Shown here one piece after another: positions 44,481-53,451 of a stretch of DNA of 60,842 nucleotides. The stretch's first letter is position 1, and the number at the start of each line of letters is the position of its first letter. The stretch is from Arthrobacter sp. CAU 1506. GTDB taxonomy: Bacteria > Actinomycetota > Actinomycetes > Actinomycetales > Micrococcaceae. The translations under genes were made by a program, and so were the position numbers. The stretch spans positions 1 to 60,842 of the forward strand of contig NZ_SUKC01000021.1 in the NCBI RefSeq assembly GCF_005047635.1, in the 5' to 3' direction. The notes beneath the pieces were generated by a model, which did not search any database, was not told where the DNA came from, and was given only the letters and a program-made list of their open reading frames with translations.

Positions 44481-46513
44481 TCCTGACCCATCCTTTCAAT
44501 CACAATCTCTGAGCAGAGCCCGATCCGCGCCTGCTGCCCGGGCAGGATGTAGGTGGTCGACAGGTCCTCGCGGATGACCGCCGGCCCCTGTACCGTGGCG
44601 CCGACGGACAGCTTCTCCCTCAGGTACTCACGGGCCTGAACCGGACCGTCGGCGACATAGTCGAGGGTGAAAACCCGTTCCGGTTCGGCAGCGAACGGCG
44701 CTGCCGCGTCTGCGGGGATGTACTCAACCTTGTCCGCGGGGACGACGAGTTCCACCCGATAGGTCACACCCTCGACTGGAATCTGGTCGAAGCGGTTGCC
44801 GTTGCGCTCCTCGTAAACATCATGGAAGGCGCCGACCATCTCACCTATGGTTCCGGCTGTGATGTCGCCGTCGGGAATCCGAATGAAAGGGGTTTCCCAG
44901 CTCTGGCCGAGCAGCCGGCCGTCGAAGCTTCTGCGGACAGGAAGCCCCTCGGCGACGGCACCCACACGGTCCCGCAGCACCTGTTCCATCTCGCCAAAGA
45001 CTCCGGCGATTTGCTCCGCGCTGTCTGAGGAGAGCACCACGTAGGCGCTGCGGGAATCGTAGAATACCTGGTCGGTGGACAGCAGGCCCAAGGCCGAGAA
45101 GAGGCCGGGATACGGCGGGATCACCGCGTTCTTGAGCGGTAACAAATCCAGAACGGCCGGCAGCAGCATCGGTCCGGCTGCACCGTAGGACATGAGGGAG
45201 AAATCTCGAATGTCCACGCCGTGGCGGACGGCGACGTTGAGGATTTCCTCGGCCATGTGGGCCACGGCCAAACGGTAGGCAGAGCGTATCCGCTCCTCGA
45301 AAGCCACCGGCGTGTCCAGTGCTGCGAAGGCCTGCTGTGCCGCTACCTTGTCCAGTTTCATCTCGCCGCCGGCGAACGATTCCCCGTCGAGGATGCCCAT
45401 CAGAAGACAGGCATCGGTAACTGCCGGCACCGTACCGCCGCGACCGTAGCAGGCCGGTCCTGGCTCGGCTCCCGCCGACCCGGGACCTACTTGGATGCCG
45501 CCTGCCGGGGAAACGCTGACCAGGCTCCCGCCGCCAGCTCCCACGCTGGAGACCTCGGTGGAGAGGGCGTTTATCACCATGTCGTGTTCGAGTTCGAAGG
45601 TGTTCTGAATGAACGGTTTGCCGTCCACAATCAGTGACACGTCCGTGGAAGTACCGCCCACGTCGGCGCACAACAGATTGCGTTCGCCAAGGGCCTCACC
45701 GAGACGGGCGCTGGAGATGGTGCCGGCTGCAGGCCCCGCGAAAACAATCCGAAATGGCTTGTTCAGGGCTTCTTCCCAGGGCAGCAAGGTGGCCGCACAG
45801 TCAGCAAAGTTCAGCTCGCCGTCGAACCCTAGGTCCCTCAGGTCCCGGTTCAAACGGGTCGAATATTCTGTGAAAAGGAGTTTCATTATGACATCGATGA
45901 CGGTCGTGGAGGCCCTGGCGTACTCCTTGGCCAGAGGGGACGTTTCGGAGGAAATGGAAACCGGAAATCCTTCTCCGAACGCCTGCCGCACCAGTTCTCG
46001 CAGGCGGATCTCATGGCTCGGGTTGACGTAACCGTTAATCGTGCAGATGGCAATGCCTTCAACATTGCACTTCTTCAAAACCGCCAACTGGCTGCGGGCG
46101 TGTTCCTCGTCCAACGGGATCAGCACGCTGCCGTCCGCCTTGATACGCTCCTTAACCCCGCGCCGCAGATACCGGGGAATCAGCGGCCGGCTGGCATCGC
46201 CGAAGGAGCGGCGCCAGGCAGGGTCCGTTTGCGCGTCGAGTGGCCTGTGGACGGTCCCGCGGTCCAGCACGTCGCGGAACCCCTCGGTGGTCAGGTATGC
46301 CACCTTGGGCAACCGCCGCTCGATCACCGCGTTAAGGCCCATGGTGCTCGCATGGTTGAACGTGGAACTGCCCGCCACGTTCAGTCTCCGGGCACCCTCC
46401 ACGACGGGTGCGGAGGGATTCGTACGACTGCTGGGCACCTTGGTGACCGAAATCGCGCCATCCCGGACGGCGACCACATCCGTAAAAGTTCCCCCAACGT
46501 CAACTCCGAACAT
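44477..46513 (-). CDS. Hydantoinase A / oxoprolinase-type ATPase subunit
   Basis: A 678-residue HyuA-family protein with the ASKHA ATP-binding fold. The N-terminal phosphate loop is GVDVGGTFTDVV and the second is LLCADVGGTSTDVSLI near residue 290. ATG 46513 follows AAGGAGG; the stop overlaps hyuB. A 14-bp overlap with the small gene upstream indicates three coupled cistrons. Subunit A would activate the substrate with ATP and B would complete hydrolysis or carboxylation. It might handle an amide or ketone branch of the aromatic substrate. Confidence 0.9.
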   Translation of the reverse strand: MFGVDVGGTFTDVVAVRDGAISVTKVPSSRTNPSAPVVEGARRLNVAGSSTFNHASTMGLNAVIERRLPKVAYLTTEGFRDVLDRGTVHRPLDAQTDPAWRRSFGDASRPLIPRYLRRGVKERIKADGSVLIPLDEEHARSQLAVLKKCNVEGIAICTINGYVNPSHEIRLRELVRQAFGEGFPVSISSETSPLAKEYARASTTVIDVIMKLLFTEYSTRLNRDLRDLGFDGELNFADCAATLLPWEEALNKPFRIVFAGPAAGTISSARLGEALGERNLLCADVGGTSTDVSLIVDGKPFIQNTFELEHDMVINALSTEVSSVGAGGGSLVSVSPAGGIQVGPGSAGAEPGPACYGRGGTVPAVTDACLLMGILDGESFAGGEMKLDKVAAQQAFAALDTPVAFEERIRSAYRLAVAHMAEEILNVAVRHGVDIRDFSLMSYGAAGPMLLPAVLDLLPLKNAVIPPYPGLFSALGLLSTDQVFYDSRSAYVVLSSDSAEQIAGVFGEMEQVLRDRVGAVAEGLPVRRSFDGRLLGQSWETPFIRIPDGDITAGTIGEMVGAFHDVYEERNGNRFDQIPVEGVTYRVELVVPADKVEYIPADAAAPFAAEPERVFTLDYVADGPVQAREYLREKLSVGATVQGPAVIREDLSTTYILPGQQARIGLCSEIVIERMGQE

Positions 46514-46793
46514 CTGCGGCCTCCTTGTGGTCCGATTCGTGATGTTTGAACCCCTCAGGCGGTCCTTCCATCAAGGTCGCGCCGACCATTGGCCGGAACA
46601 CCCCCAGTCGCGGCGCACGCACTCGCTCCAGCGACTTCAGGCAGTCTTGACATTTCACGACATCCCACCAACCGCCCTCGCTCAGGACGCGGTACGCGGC
46701 AGCACGGACCGAGCCGCAGCCCGAACACTCGCGGTCCAGTGTTTCCCGAGGGGAATACAGCCGCGTCTCGTTGGATCGGGGAAAACTATGCAT
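46500..46793 (-). CDS. Small zinc-ribbon subunit of the hydantoinase/carboxylase complex
   Basis: A 97-residue protein with four cysteines in two pairs, CSGC at residues 23-26 and CQDC at 48-51, as in a zinc ribbon. The ATG at 46793 follows GAAGGAG. The stop overlaps the start of hyuA by 14 bp. Acetone and acetophenone carboxylases of the HyuA/HyuB family are known to have a small zinc-binding subunit, and this is in the same place. I infer that it is the third subunit of this complex. The recognised family name is uncertain. Confidence 0.72.
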   Translation of the reverse strand: MHSFPRSNETRLYSPRETLDRECSGCGSVRAAAYRVLSEGGWWDVVKCQDCLKSLERVRAPRLGVFRPMVGATLMEGPPEGFKHHESDHKEAADVRS

Positions 46794-46962
46794 CCTTGCA
46801 CTCCTTCGCCATCGCCTGCAGAAATCGAACAGTCCTGCAGGCGATTCCCTGACAACATGACATCACTGGATGGCTGCGTGAGGCATAAGCCGAGCCAGCG
46901 ATTGCATCTAACGTCGTCGATCTGGACGACTGTAAGCTGCGCCTCATCAAGTCTTACACAGA

Positions 46963-46973
46963 TTGTATGATGG
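46963..46973. promoter_or_regulatory. GntR-type half site in divergent promoter
   Basis: TTGTATGATGG keeps the left half of TNGTNNNACNA. It sits in the 262-bp gap between the hydantoinase operon (minus) and the fused flavin reductase gene (plus), so either could be controlled. Confidence 0.4.
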
Positions 46974-47055
46974 TGCTACAGTCGAACGATGGTCAATTGA
47001 TTTCGGGTTAGGACCGCCGTCCCACTGAGACACCCCACTGAGGAGATGATCAATA

Positions 47056-48207
47056 ATGACTACCACCAGCGGGAATACCAACCCCGCTTCTGTCCAGTTG
47101 TCAGCCCAAGCCTTCCGAGACGTCATTGGCAGGTTTGCCAGCGGCGTCACGGTCATCACCACTTGCAGCGGGGGCAGGAACTTTGGCACGACGGCTAGTG
47201 CGGTCACCTCCCTTACCGACGATCCGCCGATGCTGCTGATCTGCCTCAATAAGTCCTCGACGAGTGCGCACGCCATCCGAGAAAGCGGAACCTTCGCCGT
47301 AAACGTCCTGGCCGAGGACCATGTCCAGCTCGCCGGCCGGTTCGCCTCGAAGCTTCCGGATAAGTTCGAGGGAATGGCCTTCGAAAAGGACGGCAACGGC
47401 TCTCCCCTGCTTGTTGGGGCCATAGCCCACCTAGTCTGCAGCGTCAGCGAACAGGTCGAAGCGGGGACACACTACGTCTTTCTGGCCCGTGTCGAGGACG
47501 CCGTTGCGTACCCGGGACACCCGCTCGCTTACTTCCGCGGCGCATTTGGCCGGATGCAGATGGCCCCGGATGCCTCCGTGCTTCGGGAGGTCCGTGAACG
47601 CATCATCACCACCGTGAATGAAGTGGACCAGGCCATCGATCTCGACCGCTGGGCCGCGGAACTTGCCGTCGGCGTAGATCTGGTCCACCGAGCACTCATT
47701 GCCCTGGTCAGCGAAGGTCTGGTAAGACGCGAAGCCGGCCAATTCGTCATTGCACCGGTACCCGAAAGCATCATCTTCGAGTCCTATACCGCCAAGCTGG
47801 CGATCGAGCTTGGAGTCGCCGAAAGCACCGTGGGCCGCGTCAGCCAGGGCCAGCTTACCCAGCTGCGCCAGTACATGGAGGCCACGTTCGAGTTCATCAA
47901 GGATGACCGCTTCACGGATCCAGAAGCCTGGATCCAGGCCAACGAACGCTTCCACGAGTACATGGTGGAACTAGCCGGATCAAAGATTCTGCTGGATACC
48001 TACCGTCGGCTCGGCCTGCCCGGGCTGAATGCCCGAACCATCAACAGATCCACCTATGCAACCGCGGAGTTGCTAAACGACCACCGCAAACTTGTCGAAG
48101 CATACGAAAACAAGGACCTGGGCGCGGTAGTCGAGGTGCTGCGGGAGCACGCGGACAGGCCGCGTCAGCTGCGCGCCCGTGAACGTGAACTTTTCGGCCG
48201 GGCCTGA
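47056..48207 (+). CDS. Flavin reductase fused to a GntR/FCD regulator
   Basis: A 383-residue fusion. Residues 15-165 form a flavin reductase domain (FRDVIGRFASGVTVITT, then TASAVTSLTDDPPMLLICLN). Residues about 175-235 look like a GntR winged helix (VRERIITTVNEVDQAIDLDR, then HRALIALVSEGLVRREAG), and about 245-375 match an FCD-type helical domain (FHEYMVELAGSKILL, then ELLNDHRKLVEAYENKD). The frame is continuous with no stop. It may reduce flavin for the monooxygenase at 41215 and at the same time respond to a ligand or DNA. It is followed by maleylacetate reductase and dioxygenase genes. Confidence 0.82.
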   Translation: MTTTSGNTNPASVQLSAQAFRDVIGRFASGVTVITTCSGGRNFGTTASAVTSLTDDPPMLLICLNKSSTSAHAIRESGTFAVNVLAEDHVQLAGRFASKLPDKFEGMAFEKDGNGSPLLVGAIAHLVCSVSEQVEAGTHYVFLARVEDAVAYPGHPLAYFRGAFGRMQMAPDASVLREVRERIITTVNEVDQAIDLDRWAAELAVGVDLVHRALIALVSEGLVRREAGQFVIAPVPESIIFESYTAKLAIELGVAESTVGRVSQGQLTQLRQYMEATFEFIKDDRFTDPEAWIQANERFHEYMVELAGSKILLDTYRRLGLPGLNARTINRSTYATAELLNDHRKLVEAYENKDLGAVVEVLREHADRPRQLRARERELFGRA

Positions 48208-48595
48208 GCGAAACAACCGGCGCCGGTGACATTTGGCCGATCCCATCTACATGGAAGGAGGGACCGCGATGCCCCAGGAAAGGCAGGCTTCCAGAGCGGC
48301 CATTGCTACCGGCGTCGGGCGGGGGCGCGGTAGTGAAGTTCTGCAGCAACGAGGTACGCAGATGGTTGCGGAGGACATCGACCTGCACACCTGCTCGCGC
48401 CCGCAACGGCGGTGCATCATCAAATGTCGCATCGATATCCGGGACCGTCGGGTTCCAAAGCACCGGGCAAGTCCAGCAACCAAAGTGCCATCGTGCAGAT
48501 GTCTCGGCAGCGGCTATCGAGAACGCTCGCCAGCATTCCGGCCGTGGCCGACGCATCGGATGAACTCGCAAACACCGCGACCGAACTGGAGAACC
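48208..48595. other. 388-bp gap, possible decayed regulator
   Basis: No intact gene is convincing. A frame from ATG 48269 follows GGAGGG and stays open into the next gene, with AEDIDLHT and, in another frame, NVASISGTVG, which faintly recall the effector domain of IclR regulators. I treat this as a weak sign of a remnant only. Confidence 0.25.
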
Positions 48596-49684
48596 ATGAC
48601 GACGCCCCCGAAGCAACGCCTGAGCTCAACTTTTGAGCACGTAACCCTGGGACAGCGGGTGCTGTTCGGTTCCGCCAAGGCCGCCGAGAACCTGGCTACC
48701 GAAGTCGCCAGATTCGGAGCGAAGAGAGTGATGGTGATCGCGTCAAAATTCGAGTCGCAGACCGCCGCCGAGGTCGCCTCCGGCATCGAGGTGGCTTTGC
48801 ATTACAACGACGTGGTGCCGCACGTCCCCATCGAAAAGGCCAAGAAAGCCCGGACAGCCGCAGTCGAACACGGGATCGACCTACTGGTCTGCGTGGGCGG
48901 CGGTTCGACCACGGGCTTGGCCAAAGCGATCGCAATGACTTCGGGCCTGCCGATCGTGGCCGTACCGACCACCTATGCGGGGTCGGAGGCCACCAACGTT
49001 TGGGGCCTGACTCAAGCCGCCCACAAAGCCACTGGCATCGACGACAAGGTACTGCCCGCGACTGTGATCTATGACGCGACCCTAACCCTGTCACTGCCCG
49101 CCGACCTGTCCGTTGCGTCGGGTCTAAACGCGCTGGCGCACTGCGTCGATTCGATGTGGGGACCACGGGCGGATCCAATCAACCAGGCCCTGGCCGCCGA
49201 AGGGATCCGCGCCCTCAACGCCGGGCTCCCGCTGATTAAGCTGGATCCGCAGGGTCTGGCCGGCCGGGAACAAGCACTGTACGGGGCCTATCTGGCCGCG
49301 GTCGCGTTTGCTTCCGCAGGGTCCGGCATGCACCACAAGATCTGCCACGTCCTGGGCGGGACCTGGAACATGCCGCACGCCCAGACCCACGCAACCGTGC
49401 TCCCCTACGTGCTCGCGTTCAACGCGCCCGAAGCACCCGAGGCCACTTCACGGATTGCGGCAGCCTTTGGCACCGACGACGCCGTGGCCGGGCTGGACAA
49501 CCTCCGCACCTTCCTGGACGCACCCGAGGCATTGAAGGACTACGGCTTCAGCGAAGAGAGCATCCCCGAAGCCGTGGACCTGATCCTGCCCGTTATCCCT
49601 GCGTCCAACCCCCGCAAGCCCACCGCTGAGAACCTCACCGAGCTCCTCCGTGCAGCCACGGCAGGCACCGCTCGCGGCCTCTGA
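48596..49684 (+). CDS. Maleylacetate reductase, copy 2
   Basis: A 362-residue maleylacetate reductase of the iron-containing alcohol dehydrogenase family. It shows [16 protein letters not shown] near residue 93, [14 protein letters not shown] near 118, and [10 protein letters not shown] with [13 protein letters not shown] near 235. ATG 48596 has GGAG at a fitting distance; earlier in-frame starts add about 120 unrelated residues. It lies 31 bp before the dioxygenase gene. The gene order here is reductase then dioxygenase, as in the other copy at 5597-7647. Confidence 0.93.
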   Translation: MTTPPKQRLSSTFEHVTLGQRVLFGSAKAAENLATEVARFGAKRVMVIASKFESQTAAEVASGIEVALHYNDVVPHVPIEKAKKARTAAVEHGIDLLVCVGGGSTTGLAKAIAMTSGLPIVAVPTTYAGSEATNVWGLTQAAHKATGIDDKVLPATVIYDATLTLSLPADLSVASGLNALAHCVDSMWGPRADPINQALAAEGIRALNAGLPLIKLDPQGLAGREQALYGAYLAAVAFASAGSGMHHKICHVLGGTWNMPHAQTHATVLPYVLAFNAPEAPEATSRIAAAFGTDDAVAGLDNLRTFLDAPEALKDYGFSEESIPEAVDLILPVIPASNPRKPTAENLTELLRAATAGTARGL

Positions 49685-49715
49685 CCGAGAACGACCACCG
49701 GCTAGGAGAATTGTT

Positions 49716-50637
49716 CATGACCGAAACCACCGCCCCCCTCGGAACCGGTGGCACTATTGGCCCCGAGCAGCAGGCTGTTGAGCAGCAGCTCGTAGATACC
49801 GTTGTCGCCTCCTTCGACGACACACCCGACCCGCGGTTGAAGCAGGTGCTTCAGTCATTGACGAAGCACCTGCACAACTTTATTCGCGAAGTCCGCCTCA
49901 CGGAGGCCGAATGGAACAAGGGCATCGGGTTCCTCACCCATGCCGGACACATCACCGACGACAAGCGTCAGGAATTCATCCTGCTTTCCGACGTCCTCGG
50001 CGCCTCAATGCAAACCGTCGCGGTCAACAATGAAACGATAGGCGACGCAACTGAAGCCACCGTGTTCGGACCCTTCTTCGTCAACGACGCCCCCGAAATC
50101 CCGATCGGCGGGGACATCGCTGGGGGAGCCGCTGGCCAGCCCTGCTGGGTCGAAGGAACCGTCACCGACATCGCCGGGAACCCCGTCCCCAATGCCCGCA
50201 TCGAGGTCTGGGAGGCAGACGACGACGGGTTCTACGACGTCCAGTACACCGACGGACGCGTCGCCGGACGCGCCCATCTCTACTCCGACCAGGACGGAAA
50301 CTACAGCTTCTGGGGATTGACACCCACCCCCTACCCCATCCCGCACGACGGGCCCGTGGGCCAGATGCTCGTCGCCACTAACCGTTCCCCGGTCCGCGCG
50401 TCACACCTGCACTTCATGGTCACCGCGGAGAACTTGCGCACCCTCGTCACCCACATCTTTGTAAAGGGCGACCCCCAGATCGAGATCGGTGATTCCGTCT
50501 TCGGGGTGAAGGAATCATTGATCAAGACGTTCGAGCAGCAAGCCGCCGGCACACCCACTCCCGACGGTCGCGACATCGCCGAGCAAACCTGGGCCCGAAC
50601 CCGATTCGACATCGTCCTCGCCCCAGAAGGCACCTAG
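49716..50637 (+). CDS. Hydroxyquinol 1,2-dioxygenase (intradiol), copy 2
   Basis: An intradiol dioxygenase of about 306 residues, highly similar to that at 5597-6517 over its whole length. It has the linker domain ([21 protein letters not shown]) and the Fe ligands in [15 protein letters not shown] and SHLHF. The ATG at 49717 follows AGGAG and gives MTETTAPLG; a TTG two codons earlier (49711) is in the same frame but less likely. It is downstream of maleylacetate reductase and is the last catabolic gene before the transposition module. Confidence 0.93.
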
Positions 50638-50960
50638 CCGCATTGTGGCAGATGCCTTCAAAGTTCCAGCCAGACCCGACAGTTCTCCTTCGCGAGGCGA
50701 AGTTGCTCATCGGCGTCCAGGCTGCCATACGTTCCCTGCCAAGGGCTATCCATCCAGTTTCTCAGAACGCTCGCGGTCCGGCATGCCACGGCCGAAGGCG
50801 CATTTCATGCGGAAGAGGCTCAGCCCGCCACGCAACCGCATGATGCGATCCAGATGAATCTCGTTACTTCCTACCCAGGTTCGCGCTCTTACTCGGCGGT
50901 CAGTGGTTCGGGGCTGCGGTGAACCTGTCCTTCTCCCCATCGGTGAGTCGTTGCACCTTG
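50638..50960. other. 323-bp junction between catabolic cluster and Tn7-like module
   Basis: No intact gene is supported. Minus-strand frames are open but broken by a stop and a shift, ending LDADEQLRLAKENCRVWLEL near 50670, which may be the tail of a lost gene. I found no clear transposon end or repeat here. Confidence 0.4.
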
Positions 50961-53441
50961 CTACGACTCCAAAGACCTTTGTCGTCTCTTGGGTTGGAGG
51001 TCCTCGATATGGCTGCCATTCACCGCGCGAACTAGGTCACGACCTAATTGGGTCAACCTCATAGGGCACTTCCTCCGTGCGCGAATTATAAGGTCTCCGC
51101 CGAGATCGCTTTCGAGGCGCTTTATTTGCCCTATCAGTCCGGCCGTACTGACTTTGAGGGCTATGGCTGCAGCCTGCAACGTCGGGTACCGTACGGCTCC
51201 CATGAAATTCCGCAAACGTACTAACGAGTGTTCATTTTGAATTGTTTTTTTGATGACCGGGGGCAGTGTTCTGAGTTGTTCGGCTGAGAGTCCAAGAGAC
51301 CTGCTTCCGCTTCCACGACTTCGCATTGGTATGTCACAGTCCTTGAGACGCCGTCGGACCGTGCTGTTACTCATCCCCGTCTGGACGGCAATCTCGGGAG
51401 CAGTTCGTCGTTCATCAAGGTACTTAAGGCGCAACCATTCAACGTCCAAGGTTCGCTTGTTATCATAATGCTCGGCCAGTCCCAATCGGCGTATGTATTG
51501 TCTGACGGTTCTAGGTGCCCTCTCTACCTGCAAAGCGATGACCTCGATCGGGACCTTCGCTATGGCAGCATCATGCACACTCCGTTCAAGCGAGTTGGTT
51601 GGTGCCTTCTGCCCCGACGTTCCTAGATGCTCACCACCTATTCGATCGATCCATCGAGGCTCGACCAAGCCGTACTTGACCAACTGTTCAAGCCTAGGTG
51701 CTAAATCGTCCGCCCTGGCCTTTGATTCAAGGCCCTGTTCCTGCAGTAATTCGCTTGGAGGTTCCCACACCTGCGGGCCGCTAATGTCGTGATGCCTGAG
51801 GACCGATTTAGCGAATTCGTCCAATTCACCAAGCACTTCCAAGGGTGTAGTGGCCAGCAGTTTCTGGACTTCAAGGTGGACGGTGCTTCGGGTGCCTGGT
51901 CTTGTCGGTAAGGAACCGGTAATCCGATAGAACACGAACGACCGTGCGACCGACGGGTCTAGCTGATCAGCAAAGTTTCGACGGTGAACGGCCTGCCACA
52001 TGGGGATAGGAAGGAGCCTGTCGAGAGGTATTAGACGCCTCTGTTGGTAATTGATGGGAGCAGGATGCGCGTCGAGGAATTCACTCAAGACAGTTAGCAT
52101 TAGGAAGGTGCTCCGACGAGCATCCTCTCGCATCCTACCAAAGACGCCGGACAAGTCGATGTTCGTGGACAAAAGCTCTCTAGCCAGACTGCTGTCTCTG
52201 CTCCTGTATCCAGGCAGAAGGACACCCATGCTGAGAGCACTCTGAAGTGTGTGCACCCCTATTGAGAGATCGAGTTGTAGCGCGTGTGTCCACGATGGCC
52301 AAAAACACTGTGGCACTGACCGACTCCGCTGCATGATCTCTTTACGATCCAAATCCGCCTTGCGCGGTTCGCCATTGCGAATCCGATAACGAAGCATGTC
52401 AACGCGGCCCAAGTCGCTACATACAGCCTTAAGTAGTTTGTGTTTCAGCTGGTCAGAGGGGGTGCCCCAACTGTGGATAATATCCGTGGGGTTATGCGTC
52501 ACGCCTCGGCAGCGGTCCGCTTCAACCAACTGGCGAATGGCTGCAACCGATTCCTCAGGCTCGTCATCCTTTAGAATGGCGGTTGCCCAGGATAGAGCGT
52601 GTCCGGTTGCAACGGCGGAAGACGGAGGAAACTTTCCAAGACCCGCCTTGTCCGGAGTGTCAAAATGGATGCCCGGGCTCGCCGACGGACCGTTCCACTC
52701 CAGAAGCCTCTCCGCGGGAAGGAGAGTCAACGCGCGTCCAGCAAGCAGCTTTAAGTCGTTAAGAACGCTGCGCACCTCTCGCGCGATAGCTTCGTCATCT
52801 TTAATGATGGATTCTATCCACTTTTGCGCAACCAACAACGGGCTATCCTGGGGAATAGACAGGGGCGTAAGCGTCGATAAATCGCATTCGCAGTACTCAT
52901 GCTCAGAATTTTGGGGAAGCAGCAGGCGACAGATGTTGCTTTTAGGAATTTGGCGCAGTCTGTCCGGTTTCCTTCCGGGGTATCCCCCACAGCGTTGGCA
53001 CACGTCTCGCAGCAGACCGGCGTGTTTGATGCAGGCATAAGCCCACGTTAATCTCCAATCGAGTTTGTAAACACCTGGCCGTTCCGCAAGACATTCGGGA
53101 CAGTAACGCCAACCACTTCCGCGCGCCCAAAGGTAATGCCGGTTTATCGCGCGTCGGCTCTTTGCAAGAAAGAGTACGCGCCCGCTATATTTGGCAAGTG
53201 TCATTTCATGCAGGCGCTGTGCTGGAATCCCAGTTGCGAACTGCAGGCACTCGGCTTGCTCCTCTTCCAAGCGAATCGCAAAGTTAGGCTTCGCCCTACG
53301 ATCGGCCAAAGGATACAGTCCCGCTGCTTGAAAAAAATCCTCACGAGTAACTGCTAGGCGTTCGCTGTACCGGTCGACCCAACTTGGCAGGGCCTCGTCA
53401 TTTTCCGGATAAACCCTGATAGGCAGTCGTCTTAGCGCCAT
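50961..53441 (-). CDS. tniQ: TniQ/TnsD-family target-selection protein with LysR-like C terminus
   Basis: An 826-residue TniQ/TnsD. These proteins bind the target site and recruit TnsC. The N-terminal TniQ domain has the start LRRLPIRVYPENDEALPSWV and a zinc motif near residues 114-151 (CPEC, IKH, CQRC). The middle contains helix-turn-helix-like segments (RTAPEIAVQTGMSNSTVRRR near 685). The last 80 residues read like a LysR-type DNA-binding domain (YPTLQAAAIALKVSTAGLIG, then IKRLESDLGG). ATG 53441 was chosen, 10 bp after the tnsC stop; a longer frame overlaps tnsC. The length is on the TnsD side of the family. It is the last gene of a four-gene operon. Confidence 0.88.
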   Translation of the reverse strand: MALRRLPIRVYPENDEALPSWVDRYSERLAVTREDFFQAAGLYPLADRRAKPNFAIRLEEEQAECLQFATGIPAQRLHEMTLAKYSGRVLFLAKSRRAINRHYLWARGSGWRYCPECLAERPGVYKLDWRLTWAYACIKHAGLLRDVCQRCGGYPGRKPDRLRQIPKSNICRLLLPQNSEHEYCECDLSTLTPLSIPQDSPLLVAQKWIESIIKDDEAIAREVRSVLNDLKLLAGRALTLLPAERLLEWNGPSASPGIHFDTPDKAGLGKFPPSSAVATGHALSWATAILKDDEPEESVAAIRQLVEADRCRGVTHNPTDIIHSWGTPSDQLKHKLLKAVCSDLGRVDMLRYRIRNGEPRKADLDRKEIMQRSRSVPQCFWPSWTHALQLDLSIGVHTLQSALSMGVLLPGYRSRDSSLARELLSTNIDLSGVFGRMREDARRSTFLMLTVLSEFLDAHPAPINYQQRRLIPLDRLLPIPMWQAVHRRNFADQLDPSVARSFVFYRITGSLPTRPGTRSTVHLEVQKLLATTPLEVLGELDEFAKSVLRHHDISGPQVWEPPSELLQEQGLESKARADDLAPRLEQLVKYGLVEPRWIDRIGGEHLGTSGQKAPTNSLERSVHDAAIAKVPIEVIALQVERAPRTVRQYIRRLGLAEHYDNKRTLDVEWLRLKYLDERRTAPEIAVQTGMSNSTVRRRLKDCDIPMRSRGSGSRSLGLSAEQLRTLPPVIKKTIQNEHSLVRLRNFMGAVRYPTLQAAAIALKVSTAGLIGQIKRLESDLGGDLIIRARRKCPMRLTQLGRDLVRAVNGSHIEDLQPKRRQRSLES

Positions 53442-53451
53442 GCACCGCTTC

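Noticed and set aside
48233-48595. Extended start for maleylacetate reductase
   Set aside because: The extra 120 residues are unlike any dehydrogenase and the copy at 6514 lacks them.
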